Positions 54,722 to 64,000 of a stretch of 64,000 bases of DNA are shown here, piece after piece (the first letter of the stretch is position 1; each line of letters opens with the position of its first letter). The stretch lies in contig JANXBS010000018.1 of the NCBI GenBank assembly GCA_025060615.1, forward strand, positions 1-64,000, given 5' to 3'. The stretch is from Anaerolineae bacterium (GTDB lineage: Bacteria > Chloroflexota > Anaerolineae > DUEN01). The notes beneath the pieces were generated by a model. That model saw only the letters and a program-made list of their open reading frames with translations, searched no databases and was not told where the DNA came from. A program made the translations under genes and the position numbers.

Positions 54722-54757
54722 GCTCGCCGGCAATCCCAACTAAGCGGCAGTGCCGAA

Positions 54758-57700
54758 ATGCGGCTGAAACGTCTAGAATTGCAGGGCTTTAAAACTTTTG
54801 CCTCTCGCACTGAGCTGGTTTTCGATTCTGGGATCACTGCCATCGTTGGCCCCAACGGTAGCGGCAAGTCGAACTTGGCCGATGCCGTCCGCTGGGTGCT
54901 AGGCGAGCAATCTTACCATCTGCTGCGGGCGCGACGGACAGAAGATATGATCTTCTCAGGCAGTCAGCAACGCGCTCGCCAGGGCATGGCTCAAGTTACT
55001 CTGATCCTGGACAACTCGAGCGGGCACCTGCCGTTGGATTTCACCGAGGTGTCCATCACGCGCCGTGCCTATCGCTCGGGTGAGAATGAGTACCTGCTGA
55101 ATGGCCAGCGCATGCGCCTGCGCGATGTCCAGGATCTGCTGGCCAGCTCGGGGTTGGCACGACGATCCTACACGGTCATCGGCCAGGGATTGATTGACCA
55201 GGCGCTCTCACTGCGGCCCGAGGAGCGGCGGCTGCTGTTCGAGGAGGCGGCAGGCATTGTCGCGCACCAGGCCAAGCGCGATGAGGCTCTGCGCCGTTTG
55301 GACGAAACCCAGGCCAACCTGGTGCGCGTGCAGGACCTGCTCAGAGAGATGGAGCCGCGCCTGCGAGCGCTAGAACGGCAAGCGCAGCGCGCCGAGGAGC
55401 GCAGGCAGGTGGCCGCCGATCTGGAGGCTGCCCTGCGCCTCTGGTACAGCTACCAGTGGCAACAAGCGTTGCAGCAGCTCGAGCGGGCACAGGTTGCGGC
55501 TACTACTGTGGCTGCCGCAGTAACCCATCAACAGGAGGAGTTGACAGCTATCGAAGCGCAAATCAGCCGTTTGCGCGAGCGACAGGCTGTGTTACGGGCG
55601 CAATTGAGCGAGTGGCACCGCCAGAACAGCGAGATGCATCGCCAAGCAGAGGAAGTGCAGCGCCAACTGGCGGTGGTGAGCGAGCGGCAGCGCCTACTGG
55701 GGATACAGGCGGAAGAGTTGACCCAGGAGGTTTCCTCATTACGGCGGCGTGCCGAGGCTCAGGCCCAGCAACTGGCCGTGGCACAACAGGCGCTGGAGGA
55801 AGCCCGGACGCGAGCGGAGATGGCTGCCCAGGCAGCACGAGAGGCTCAACAGGCCGCCGCGGCAGAGGAGGCGGCGCATCGCTCCCAGCAGCAAGCATAT
55901 GAGCGAGCTCAGGCCGCCTGGGTGCGGGCGAGCATAGCTGTGGACGAACTCTGCCGCCGCATCGCTGAGGCTGAAGCCCGCGCTCAGGCCAGCACCCAGG
56001 AGCGCGCGGATCACCTGGCGCAACTGGCCCAGGCCGAGGCAGAGATCGTTCGCCTGGAGGAGGCGATGCAGAAGGTGCAGGCGATGCTGCTCGAGTGCGA
56101 TCAGCGGGCCAAGGCGATCCGGGATGCCCTGGCGGCCAGCCGCGCGACAGCAGAGCAAGCGCGCCAGGCAGAGCGAGTGGCTGCCGCAGAGCTGACAACC
56201 GCTCAGCGACGATTGGATCAGTTGCAAACGAAATGGGATTTACTGGAGCGTCTGCGCGAAGAAGGAGCTGGCCTACAGGCTGGCGTGCGCGCCGTCGTTC
56301 AGGCAGCGCGGAGTGAGCCATGCCGCCTATCGGGCATCCTGGGCACCGTAGGTGAGCTGCTGCGCGTGCCCCCGGAGCTGGAGCGAGCCATCGAGATAGC
56401 TCTGGGCGGGCGGCTGCAGGACCTCGTGGTCGAGCGCTGGCAAGACGCTGAGGCGGCGATCGCTTACCTTAAGCAGACACAGGGCGGCCGGGCCACGTTC
56501 CTGCCACTCGATCACCTGCGACCACCGCGGCCGTTATCTGCCCCACGCATTGCTGGGGTACGCGGGATGGCGTCAGATCTCGTTCAAGCCGACCCTCGGT
56601 TGAGAGAGGTCATTCAATTATTATTAGGACGCACGGTCATCGTCGAGGATCTGCCGACGGCCCGTCGCGTGTTCGCTCAGATGAGGGCAGGCGTCCAGGT
56701 AGTCACCTTGGAAGGAGACATTGTGCGGCCAGGCGGCAGTGTGACCGGTGGCAGTGAGGACGGTCGGCGCAGCGGGGTGCTGACCCGTGAGCGGGAACGG
56801 CGCGAATTGCCGCGACAGATCCAAGCTGCTGCAGAAGCGGTCGCCAAGGCGCAGCAACAGGTGGCGCATTGGCAGGAAGCGCAACGCCGGGCGGTCGCGG
56901 AGATGACCGCTCATGAGCGGGTTTGGCAGGAGATCGTCGCCCAGCAAGCTACCCTACAAAGGCAACTCCAGGATTATCAACGGGCGTTAGACCGGGCGCG
57001 GCAAACGGCGGAGTGGCGGCGATCGCTGGCAGAGCAAGCCGGACGACAGGCGGAGGAGGCAGCGCAGCGGGTCACACATCTGCAGGCGGAGCTAGCAGAC
57101 CTGGAAAGGGAATGTGCAGCTCGAGCTGAGGAGCTGTCTCGGGCTGAAGCCGCTCTCGCTGCATCGGCTACCAGGGAAAGCTCAACGCGGGCGGCGGAGG
57201 CCCAGGCACTTGCGGCCGCTGCAGAAGTGGAACAGCGCTCGCAGGAAAGGCTGGTCCAACAAGCGGAGGAAACCTTACGCCGGATAGAAGCCGAACGGCA
57301 CGAGCGAGAACGCCGTCTGGCCGAACTGATGGCTGAACAGGAGCGGTTGGGAAGTGAGCTGGCAGAGCTGAAAACGGCCGCTGAAACTTTACAAGCTCAG
57401 ATAGACCAGTTGACAGGATGGATCACCTCTGCTGAGGCAGAGGCGGATCACCTAGCAAGCGAACAAGCGGCCGCGGAATCGCATGAGGCGTTGATTCGGC
57501 AGAAGTTGCGCCTTGAGGAAGCTCGACACCAGCAGATGCTGCTCGCCCTACAACGAGCGCAGGATGAACTGAACCGGCTACGGCGCGAGATAGACCACGA
57601 ACTAGGGCCAGTGATGATGGAACTAGGGACAGAGAAGGTCGATCAGCCGCCATTGCCATTGCCCGAGCTAGTAGAGTCCCTGCCAGTGGTGACAAGCCTA

Positions 57701-58363
57701 CCAGAAGGCTTAGAGCAAGAGATCCGCCGGCTGCGCGCCCATCTGGCCCGACTGGGCAATGTGAACCCTAACGCGCCCGCGGAATATGCGGAAACCTTGG
57801 AGCGATACACTTTTCTGTCCAAGCAATTGGCTGATCTCCATGAGGCGGTGGCGAGATTGCAACGGGTGATCGCTGATCTAAACGCCCTGATGGAACGAGA
57901 TTTTCAGCGCACGTTCGATCAGGTAGCCGAGCGGTTCCGGGAGTATTTCACACGCTTGTTTGGTGGGGGTTCGGCTCGGCTGGTGCTCACCGATCCCGAT
58001 CACTTGAGCGCAACAGGGGTTGAGATCGTCGCTCATCTGCCGGGGAAGCGCGCGCAATCGCTGGCTCTGCTCTCCGGCGGCGAGCGATCGCTGACAGCGG
58101 CCGCGCTGATCTTCGCTCTGCTCGAGGTGAACCCGCCGCCGTTTTGCGTCCTGGACGAGGTGGACGCAGCCCTGGACGAAGCCAACGTGGGACGGTTTCG
58201 CGAGGCGCTCCGCGCGCTGGCCGAGCGGATCCAGTTCATCCTGATCACCCACAACCGAGGCACCATAGAGGTCGCCGACACAATCTATGGCATCTCCATG
58301 GGGGCTGACGGCGTCTCCCAGGTGCTATCCATCAGCATGAAGGCGATGGCTGAAGTCACCTGA
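54758..58363 (+). CDS. smc: Chromosome segregation protein SMC
   Basis: A 1201-residue condensin subunit that dimerises and organises DNA during segregation. The N-terminal ATPase lobe has GPNGSGKSN (Walker A); two long Gln/Glu/Arg-rich coiled coils flank a hinge at about 500-670 (GILGTVGELLRVP, DIVRPGGSVTGGS); the C-terminal lobe has LSGGERSLTAAALIFA and the Walker B VLDEVDAALDEANV. The length fits bacterial SMC. The ATG at 54758 is supported by the promoter position and the family start MRLKRLELQGFKTFA, though the ribosome binding site is weak. scpA and scpB are not in the window. Confidence 0.97.
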   Translation: MRLKRLELQGFKTFASRTELVFDSGITAIVGPNGSGKSNLADAVRWVLGEQSYHLLRARRTEDMIFSGSQQRARQGMAQVTLILDNSSGHLPLDFTEVSITRRAYRSGENEYLLNGQRMRLRDVQDLLASSGLARRSYTVIGQGLIDQALSLRPEERRLLFEEAAGIVAHQAKRDEALRRLDETQANLVRVQDLLREMEPRLRALERQAQRAEERRQVAADLEAALRLWYSYQWQQALQQLERAQVAATTVAAAVTHQQEELTAIEAQISRLRERQAVLRAQLSEWHRQNSEMHRQAEEVQRQLAVVSERQRLLGIQAEELTQEVSSLRRRAEAQAQQLAVAQQALEEARTRAEMAAQAAREAQQAAAAEEAAHRSQQQAYERAQAAWVRASIAVDELCRRIAEAEARAQASTQERADHLAQLAQAEAEIVRLEEAMQKVQAMLLECDQRAKAIRDALAASRATAEQARQAERVAAAELTTAQRRLDQLQTKWDLLERLREEGAGLQAGVRAVVQAARSEPCRLSGILGTVGELLRVPPELERAIEIALGGRLQDLVVERWQDAEAAIAYLKQTQGGRATFLPLDHLRPPRPLSAPRIAGVRGMASDLVQADPRLREVIQLLLGRTVIVEDLPTARRVFAQMRAGVQVVTLEGDIVRPGGSVTGGSEDGRRSGVLTRERERRELPRQIQAAAEAVAKAQQQVAHWQEAQRRAVAEMTAHERVWQEIVAQQATLQRQLQDYQRALDRARQTAEWRRSLAEQAGRQAEEAAQRVTHLQAELADLERECAARAEELSRAEAALAASATRESSTRAAEAQALAAAAEVEQRSQERLVQQAEETLRRIEAERHERERRLAELMAEQERLGSELAELKTAAETLQAQIDQLTGWITSAEAEADHLASEQAAAESHEALIRQKLRLEEARHQQMLLALQRAQDELNRLRREIDHELGPVMMELGTEKVDQPPLPLPELVESLPVVTSLPEGLEQEIRRLRAHLARLGNVNPNAPAEYAETLERYTFLSKQLADLHEAVARLQRVIADLNALMERDFQRTFDQVAERFREYFTRLFGGGSARLVLTDPDHLSATGVEIVAHLPGKRAQSLALLSGGERSLTAAALIFALLEVNPPPFCVLDEVDAALDEANVGRFREALRALAERIQFILITHNRGTIEVADTIYGISMGADGVSQVLSISMKAMAEVT

Positions 58364-58599
58364 TAATTTAATATATGGGGATAAGAGACGGCTAGGAGTT
58401 CCCCATAGGCATCAAGCGAACAGCTGCCTTGCCTGAAAGGGGTGGTATGGAAGGAACTCTCTTCGCACGACGAATTTTTCAGCTCCCTACCTGCTTTCTC
58501 TCGGCTTCATTCCGTGGACCTAGGAGCCAAGCTCGGCAGGAAAAAGGTGCTTCGAAGGGGCGAAACGCCTCTCCAGACCTCTCCTGCGAGGGATGAGCG

Positions 58600-59496
58600 G
58601 TGCGGGTAGCCCAAGAGCACGACTGGGTCTTGTTGATAGATCGAGAGCGCCGACGCTATCTGATCCAGCTACGGGTGGGGGAGAAGTGGCACAGCCACCA
58701 CGGGCTGATTCTGCACGACGATCTCATCGGCCAGCCCTTAGGGCGGACGGTTCACACTCAGACTGGCCACTCATTTCTAGTGTTGGAACCATCTACATAT
58801 GACCTGATCCTACAGATGAAGCGGGCGACGCAGATCGTCTACCCCAAGGATGCCGCGTACATCGTCATGCGGTTGAACCTGTTCTCCGGCCGGCGCGTCG
58901 TCGAGGCGGGGACGGGCAGCGGGGGGTTCACGCTGGCCTTGGCACGCGCGGTGATGCCGGAGGGCCACGTCTATTCCTACGAGGTGCGGCCGGAGATGCT
59001 CGAGCTGGCGCGGCGTAACCTAGAGCACCTGGGGCTTCTCTCGCATGTCACCCTTAAACTGCGTGACATCGCCCAGGGGTTCGATGAAAGCGAGGTAGAC
59101 GCTTGCTTTCTGGATCTGCGTACCCCCTGGGAGTACCTGGCCCAGGTATATGCGGCCTTACGACAGGGGGGGTTCTTCGGCAGTCTGGTGCCGACTGTGA
59201 ATCAAGTGATGGAGCTGCTGGCGGGTCTGGAAGCGCACGGAGGATTCGCTGAGATCGAGGTGGAGGAGCTGCTGGTGCGGTCGTACAAGCCGGTGGCCGC
59301 CCGATTACGACCAGAAGATCGGATGATCGCGCACACAGCATATCTGATCTTCGCGCGAAAGGTAGCACCAGGAGATGAGTCGCTATCTTGGCGGCCGGCG
59401 ATCCGTCGACTGCATCTGGCGAAGCTGGCTGCCAAACAGGACATGGCGAAAGAGGAATCAGATTGCTCATCGAGCGAGGAAGATCATGTCTACTGA
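58600..59496 (+). CDS. trmI: tRNA (adenine-58-N1)-methyltransferase
   Basis: A 298-residue class I SAM methyltransferase. The SAM loop is VEAGTGSGGF (101-110), with YSYEVRPEML and DLRTPWEY later. The N-terminal ~65 residues form the small beta domain of TrmI enzymes, which methylate A58 in the T-loop of tRNA and aid heat stability. The GTG at 58600 follows GAGGGATGA and gives the expected length; no in-frame ATG exists near it. The last codons overlap the sufE start by 11 bases, so the two are translationally coupled. The C-terminal acidic tail is variable. Confidence 0.9.
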   Translation: MRVAQEHDWVLLIDRERRRYLIQLRVGEKWHSHHGLILHDDLIGQPLGRTVHTQTGHSFLVLEPSTYDLILQMKRATQIVYPKDAAYIVMRLNLFSGRRVVEAGTGSGGFTLALARAVMPEGHVYSYEVRPEMLELARRNLEHLGLLSHVTLKLRDIAQGFDESEVDACFLDLRTPWEYLAQVYAALRQGGFFGSLVPTVNQVMELLAGLEAHGGFAEIEVEELLVRSYKPVAARLRPEDRMIAHTAYLIFARKVAPGDESLSWRPAIRRLHLAKLAAKQDMAKEESDCSSSEEDHVY

Positions 59497-59938
59497 GATG
59501 ACTCCTGAAGCGTTCGAGTTGTATCCTGCCCGCCTACGGGAGATCGTGCAGGAGTTCCGAGCAGCCAGCCCACAGGAGCGGGTAGACTATTTGCTTGATT
59601 TCGCAGAGGGTTTACCCGATCTGCCGGAGCATCTGCTGTCCCGGCGCGATCAGATGGAACAGGTACACGAATGCCAGACCCCCGTCTTCCTACATGTGGA
59701 GCTTGCCGATGGCCATCTCCAGCTCTATTTCGACGTGCCACGGGAATCTCCGACGGTGCGAGGCTACGCCGCCATCGTGACCGAGGGGCTTAATGGCGCC
59801 ACACCAGAACAGGTATGGGCCGTTCCCGATGACCTATACCGGGTGCTGGGCCTGCATGAGGCCATTTCGCCCCTGCGGCTGCGCGGTCTGCACGCGCTGA
59901 TGAGGTATGTCAAACGACAGGTAACCCATCTGGCTTAG
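59486..59938 (+). CDS. sufE: SufE-family sulfur acceptor protein
   Basis: A 150-residue SufE protein. The sulfur-accepting Cys is C63 in VHECQTPVFL, matching the GC-x-S-x-V region of the family. SufE takes persulfide from a SufS cysteine desulfurase and passes it to the SufBCD Fe-S scaffold. The ATG at 59486 follows GAGGAAG. No suf genes are adjacent; the neighbour upstream is trmI (11-base overlap), an unusual partner. A deacetylase gene starts 8 bases after its stop. Confidence 0.88.
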   Translation: MSTEMTPEAFELYPARLREIVQEFRAASPQERVDYLLDFAEGLPDLPEHLLSRRDQMEQVHECQTPVFLHVELADGHLQLYFDVPRESPTVRGYAAIVTEGLNGATPEQVWAVPDDLYRVLGLHEAISPLRLRGLHALMRYVKRQVTHLA

Positions 59939-59946
59939 GGGGTGCC

Positions 59947-60702
59947 ATGTCATCGTCCAGTTCACCATGGCCTGGTGATTGCCAGGGAGCTATTTCGTTG
60001 ACCTTTGACGACGGCTTGGCCTCACAGTTGGCTCTCGCGGTGCCTTTGCTGAACCGGTTCGATCTGCGAGGGACGTTCTACCTCAACCCCAGGGATGGCT
60101 TCGAACAGGCCCTGGCCCCCTGGCGAGAAGTGGCGGCATTCGGCCATGAGTTGGGCAACCACACGGTGAGCCATCCCTGCTCGTACAACTTCGCGTTCAT
60201 GGTGGAATCGGGACGCCGTCCGCTGGAAGAGATGACCCTGGATGAGATGGAGGCCGAGATCGTAGAGGCGTCGCGCCGCATCCGAATTCTGGCCCTTCAA
60301 CAGGCGGATATCTCATTCGCTTATCCATGCTATCAGACTTTCGTGGGAAGAGGGCTAACGCAACAGAGCTACGTTCCCCTTGTCGCCCGTCATTGCATCG
60401 CCGGGCGTGGCCGCGGCGAGACAGCAAACGATCCCCTGCGATGCGACCTGGCGCATGTCTGGTCATGGCCATGCGAGCGGATGTCAGGAGCGGAGCTGGT
60501 GGGGTTGGCGGAGCAGGCGGCCTCTCAAGGACGATGGGGGATCCTCACCTTCCACGGTGTACACGAGGGGCACCTCCCCATCGGCGAACGCGATCTTGCC
60601 GAGCTATGCGCTTTTCTAGCCCGCGCGCGCGAGCGCATCTGGACGGCGCCTGTGGCCACTGTGGCTCGCCGGATCGCCCAATGGCGGTTACAGTTCGATT
60701 GA
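59947..60702 (+). CDS. NodB-type polysaccharide deacetylase
   Basis: A 251-residue carbohydrate esterase 4 protein. Key motifs: LTFDDG (D21 as catalytic base, D22 metal ligand) and [11 protein letters not shown] (metal histidines), with FAYPCYQTF and LTFHGVHEG later. These enzymes remove N- or O-acetyl groups from glycans. No signal peptide is visible, so it may act on cytoplasmic or lipid-linked substrate, or the start is misread. It lies 8 bases after sufE and just upstream of a separate promoter for the next gene. Confidence 0.85.
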   Translation: MSSSSSPWPGDCQGAISLTFDDGLASQLALAVPLLNRFDLRGTFYLNPRDGFEQALAPWREVAAFGHELGNHTVSHPCSYNFAFMVESGRRPLEEMTLDEMEAEIVEASRRIRILALQQADISFAYPCYQTFVGRGLTQQSYVPLVARHCIAGRGRGETANDPLRCDLAHVWSWPCERMSGAELVGLAEQAASQGRWGILTFHGVHEGHLPIGERDLAELCAFLARARERIWTAPVATVARRIAQWRLQFD

Positions 60703-60727
60703 CCGTTCTCTGTGGGCATTGTATAAT
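60699..60727 (+). promoter_or_regulatory. Promoter of the GT2 gene
   Basis: TTGACC (60699-60704), 17-base spacer, perfect TATAAT (60722-60727). The -35 box overlaps the stop of the deacetylase gene. Transcription should begin near 60734, three bases before the ATG at 60737, so the mRNA would be leaderless. Confidence 0.75.
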
Positions 60728-60736
60728 CCCGCCGCC

Positions 60737-61594
60737 ATGAGCTCAACGAGCCTTCCCATCCCGGCTTGCCTCCCCGGGATGACAATGGTGGTAATCCCCA
60801 CTTATAACGAGGCCGACAACCTTCCCGCGCTGACCCGGGAACTGTTCGGCCTAGGCCTGCCTGACCTCCAGATATTGATCGTGGACGATGCCTCCCCCGA
60901 CGGCACAGGCGAGCTCGCGGAGGGATTGCGAGCTGCCTATCCCGGCCGGTTCCACGTGATCCATCGGCCAGGGAAGCTAGGCTTGGGCACCGCCTACATC
61001 ACCGGCTTTCGTTACGCGTTAGATCGCGGCGCGGTCGCCATCGTCCAAATGGACGCCGATTTCTCGCATTCTCCGACATACGTGCCGATCTTGCTCTCCC
61101 ACCTGGATCAGTATGACGTGGTGGTAGGCTCGCGATATGTGCCGGGGGGCCGGTTGGATGAGCGATGGGGCTGGTGGCGTTATCTGCTAAGCTGGTGGGC
61201 CAACTCAGTCTACACGCGGCTGATCCTAGGCATTCAAGTGCGCGACGCTACAGCTGGCTTCAAAGCCTGGCGCCGGCAAGCGCTGGAAGGGATTGACCTC
61301 AACCGCGTGCGCTCTAATGGATACGTCTTCCAGGTTGAGATGGCCTATGTGGCAGAAAAGCTGGGCTATCGCGTGTTGGAGGTGCCCATCTACTTCGAGG
61401 ATCGGCGCATCGGCAAGTCCAAGATGTCCGTCCCGATCAAGCTAGAGGCCGCCTGGCGTGTCTGGGAATTGCGTCGACGTTATCGTCACCTATCGCGTCC
61501 TAGCAGTGACGAAAAGCCTCAGGCCGCGAGCGAGCGGACAGAGATGATGCCTGTCTTGGTCGGGTCGGAGGACGAAAGGCAAAGGGTGCGATGA
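60737..61594 (+). CDS. Family 2 glycosyltransferase, dolichol/polyprenol-phosphate mannose synthase-like
   Basis: A 285-residue GT2 protein with no C-terminal membrane helices, like the catalytic domain of DPM1/Ppm1 (polyprenol monophosphomannose synthase). Motifs: [35 protein letters not shown] (DxD metal site) and [11 protein letters not shown]. It would transfer mannose or a similar sugar from a nucleotide sugar to polyprenyl phosphate at the inner membrane face. The ATG at 60737 is tied to the promoter; ATG at 60779 is a possible alternative start. It overlaps the next gene by ATGA. The lipid-linked sugar could feed a YfhO-type transferase. Confidence 0.88.
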   Translation: MSSTSLPIPACLPGMTMVVIPTYNEADNLPALTRELFGLGLPDLQILIVDDASPDGTGELAEGLRAAYPGRFHVIHRPGKLGLGTAYITGFRYALDRGAVAIVQMDADFSHSPTYVPILLSHLDQYDVVVGSRYVPGGRLDERWGWWRYLLSWWANSVYTRLILGIQVRDATAGFKAWRRQALEGIDLNRVRSNGYVFQVEMAYVAEKLGYRVLEVPIYFEDRRIGKSKMSVPIKLEAAWRVWELRRRYRHLSRPSSDEKPQAASERTEMMPVLVGSEDERQRVR

Positions 61595-64000
61595 TCCGGC
61601 GGGCACGTCGGGACGCGCTGTCCGCATTGCTCTTGCTGATCATCCCATTTCTGTGGTTTGCCTCCGTGCTGACCGGTCAGCGCACACTGTTGCCGGCCGA
61701 TAATCTCTACGCCTGGGAGCCGTGGCGCAGCTTCGCCACCCAAATGGGTGTGGACATTCCCCACAACGAACTCCTGAGCGATCTTATCCTGGAAAACTAT
61801 CCCTGGAAACGATTTATCCTGGAGAGCTTGCAGGCCCGCCAGATCCCGCTCTGGAACCCCTACCTGTTCTCCGGGATGCCATTCCTGGCCGATGCCCAGC
61901 ATTCCGCTCTATATCCGTTCAGCTTGCTCTTCTGGATTCTACCCCTGGAGATGGCGTATGGCTGGTTCACTGCACTGCAAATCGGCCTAGCTGGGGTGAG
62001 CCTATACGCGCTAGCCCGCGCGCTGCGGCTGTCGCGGCCGGCCGCGTTGATCGGCGGCGTGGCGTACATGCTGAGCGGCTTCTTCATGGTCAGCGTGGTC
62101 TTCACCATGATGATCGCGGCGGCGGCCTGGCTTCCTGCCCTGTTGGCCTGTATCGAGGTCGTTATCCGCAAACAGGAGGAGAAGGGCGATGTCCCTTACT
62201 CGCCAGTGCCGTATGTGGCGTTAGGGAGCCTAATCCTGGGAATACAGGTGCTGGCCGGCCACATAGAGATCACTTACTACGTGCTGGTGGTAAGCGGCTT
62301 CTACGCGGCCTGGCGGCTGGTGGGGCTGCGGCGACGGCTGGGACGATGGCGTCCGGCCGTGCGCCTAGGGCTATGGCTGTTGACAATGGCCGTGGTGGGG
62401 CTGGCGCTGGCAGGTGTCCAGCTTCTGCCGCTGGTTGAGCTGGCGCAGCGCAACTTCCGCCAGGGCTCTGTAGGATACCGTGACGTGATCGGCTGGGCCT
62501 GGCCTGCGCGGCAGGTGCTCACCTTTCTGCTCCCCGATGTGTTCGGCAATCCAAGCCACCACGCCTACTGGGACATCTGGGCTCGCCGATGGGTGCCCGT
62601 GACGGTCAACGCCTTAGGTGAGCCAATACGCACTATCTTCTGGGGGATCAAAAACTACGTCGAGGGCGGCAACTACCTGGGGCTGCTGACGCTAGGGCTC
62701 GTCGGCGTCGCCTTTGCGCGCGCAGCGCTCGTCTGGAGCCAACGGACCGCCCGTTGGTGGGACCAAACGGCCTTCTTCGCCGCGCTCGGCCTGATCTCGC
62801 TGGCGAACGCCTTCGGCACGCCCGTATTCGCGCTGTTTTACTACGGCCTTCCCTGGTATCAGCAGGTCCATTCCCCGTTCCGCTGGGTATTCCCGTTAAC
62901 ATTGGCAGCAGCGGTATTGGCATCGCTGGGGGCTGACGCGTTGATCCGTTCAGGGCGATCGCCAGGGGGGTCATTATCTGAGATCGCCCTCGACGAGAGG
63001 ACGATGCAGGACCTCGGAAGAACGCGTCGGATAGCACGCGGGATCGCGCTGGCGATGATCATGGCCGGCCTGGGCACATTAGCCCTGGTAGGGATCAGCC
63101 TGGTCGCGCCTGGGCCGTTCGTCGCCGTCAGCCAGCGCGTAGTAGACAGCTCAGATCTGGCGCGGATGGCTTTCGCCGATGGGCGTATGTTCTGGAGCTA
63201 TCAGGCGGTGAACCTGCTCAAGTTCGGAGCGATAGCGGTTCTCTCTGGCCTGGTACTGTGGCTGGCAGCGCGTCGGCTCGCGGCCAGCGCACAACGCCCG
63301 TTGTGGCGAGATTGGCCGGCGCTGGCGGTAGCCGTCTTGGCGTTCGACCTGTGGCTGGCCTTTGGAAGCTTCCATCCAGCTGCCGATCCTCGCTTGCTAC
63401 ATTTCATCCCGCCCAGCATCGCGTGGCTGCAAGCGCGTCTTGACGAGGACGAGGGACCATGGCGCTTTACCACCCTTAACGTTCCCGGTGAGAAAACGCT
63501 CAACGCCAACGCCGGCTGGCTATATGGGTTGCAGGACGTACGCGGGTACGACTCGATCATCCCCAAGCAGTACGCCGAGTACATGGATCGTATCCAACCT
63601 CAGGCAGGCGAGCTGCTCTACAATCGGATTGCGCCCATCTACACCGAGGGACGGGGGCAGCCGGGCTATCAGGCGCTGGATTCCCCGTGGCTACATCTGT
63701 TAGGCGTCCGCTATGTGGTGACCACACAGCACATCCCCAATCCCACGTATGAGCTGGTCTATGACGGCGAGGTGCGTATCTACCGCAACCGATCGGCCAT
63801 GCCTCGCGCCTTTGTGATGCGTTGCGCCTCAGCGCAGACAGAGATGGCGATAGATTGGGCTACCGTGGACCCGAAAACCGAGCTGGTGTTGGATGATCCA
63901 TCGTCCTTCGTCCCTCGTCCATCACCTTCCTTTACGCATCTCGCATCCTGTGCTCTGAACCCCGCCTCTATCACCCGCTATACCGGCAACGAAGTCGAGG
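61591..64000 (+). CDS. YfhO-like large membrane protein, N-terminal part
   Basis: At least 803 residues; the frame is still open at the window end. It starts with ATGA overlap on the GT2 stop. Many membrane helices are visible ([59 protein letters not shown]), with the motif [13 protein letters not shown] near residue 92 that is typical of YfhO/bacterial membrane proteins, and a large outer-face region after about residue 600. YfhO family proteins are linked to glycosylation of lipoteichoic acid or surface polymers using polyprenyl-phosphate sugars. Here the preceding GT2 could make that donor. No stop codon was met in the window. Confidence 0.8.
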   Translation, partial: MIRRARRDALSALLLLIIPFLWFASVLTGQRTLLPADNLYAWEPWRSFATQMGVDIPHNELLSDLILENYPWKRFILESLQARQIPLWNPYLFSGMPFLADAQHSALYPFSLLFWILPLEMAYGWFTALQIGLAGVSLYALARALRLSRPAALIGGVAYMLSGFFMVSVVFTMMIAAAAWLPALLACIEVVIRKQEEKGDVPYSPVPYVALGSLILGIQVLAGHIEITYYVLVVSGFYAAWRLVGLRRRLGRWRPAVRLGLWLLTMAVVGLALAGVQLLPLVELAQRNFRQGSVGYRDVIGWAWPARQVLTFLLPDVFGNPSHHAYWDIWARRWVPVTVNALGEPIRTIFWGIKNYVEGGNYLGLLTLGLVGVAFARAALVWSQRTARWWDQTAFFAALGLISLANAFGTPVFALFYYGLPWYQQVHSPFRWVFPLTLAAAVLASLGADALIRSGRSPGGSLSEIALDERTMQDLGRTRRIARGIALAMIMAGLGTLALVGISLVAPGPFVAVSQRVVDSSDLARMAFADGRMFWSYQAVNLLKFGAIAVLSGLVLWLAARRLAASAQRPLWRDWPALAVAVLAFDLWLAFGSFHPAADPRLLHFIPPSIAWLQARLDEDEGPWRFTTLNVPGEKTLNANAGWLYGLQDVRGYDSIIPKQYAEYMDRIQPQAGELLYNRIAPIYTEGRGQPGYQALDSPWLHLLGVRYVVTTQHIPNPTYELVYDGEVRIYRNRSAMPRAFVMRCASAQTEMAIDWATVDPKTELVLDDPSSFVPRPSPSFTHLASCALNPASITRYTGNEVE

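Noticed and set aside
58364-58599. T-box or tRNA in the gap before trmI
   Set aside because: No cloverleaf, T-box motif or terminator with T-run could be identified in this 236-base gap.

Overview
The window is a gene-dense bacterial chromosome segment of fairly high GC, with sigma70-like promoters (TTGACx, 16-18 bp, TATAAT-like). No rRNA, tRNA, CRISPR array, prophage or intact insertion sequence was seen. Large secreted proteins with CSLREA, DUF11 and Thr/Pro-rich linkers, a bifunctional homocysteine methyltransferase/MTHFR, a GntR-LacI regulator and the gene mix suggest a Chloroflexota bacterium, perhaps of the Anaerolineae. This is inferred from gene content; no marker phylogeny was possible.

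Layout. 1-1.5 kb: the end of an unknown gene and a frameshifted CSLREA-domain surface-protein pseudogene. 1.5-9.8 kb (minus): a six-gene sugar operon (BadF-type kinase, cupin phosphoglucose isomerase, PMI-like cupin, class I mannose-6-phosphate isomerase with an extra N-terminal domain, GH2, six-hairpin glycosidase), divergent from a DeoR regulator (9.96-10.7 kb). 10.9-21 kb: a giant S8 protease with DUF11 repeats, a cell-surface protein with two similar domains, and a TPR lytic transglycosylase lipoprotein. 21-31.7 kb: housekeeping genes (homocysteine methyltransferase/MTHFR, cytidylate kinase-like protein, enoyl-reductase-like SDR, uvrA, dnaE). 31.9-39.5 kb (minus): a sulfur cluster with a GG-tailed sulfur carrier, TsuA-type thiosulfate importer, rhodanese lipoprotein, TusA, a triple-rhodanese/ThiF E1 fusion, CysM-like synthase, DUF4395 protein and a thioredoxin-like protein. 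A leader with a terminator and a competing pairing precedes it. 39.8-40.6 kb: a coiled-coil protein gene with internal repeats. 40.9-53.7 kb (plus): a second glycoside locus with GH2, GntR-LacI regulator, ABC sugar-binding protein and two permeases, a UroD/MtaA-like methyltransferase, a ferritin-like protein and a GH38 alpha-mannosidase. A frameshifted GH38 remnant lies convergent to it. 54.7-64 kb: smc, trmI, sufE, a polysaccharide deacetylase, a dolichol-phosphate-mannose-synthase-like GT2 and a YfhO-like membrane protein that runs off the end.

How the genes work together. Both sugar loci point to mannoside or glucomannan use. The first supplies hydrolases plus a kinase and isomerases leading to fructose-6-phosphate; the second supplies uptake and alpha-mannosidase. 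In the sulfur cluster, thiosulfate could be imported, its sulfane sulfur passed through rhodanese and TusA, loaded by the E1 domain onto the GG tail of the carrier, and used by the CysM-like enzyme to make cysteine. The most unusual points are the sulfur leader, the triple-rhodanese/E1 fusion, the methyltransferase plus ferritin-like pair inside a mannoside locus, and several perfect inverted repeats at promoters.
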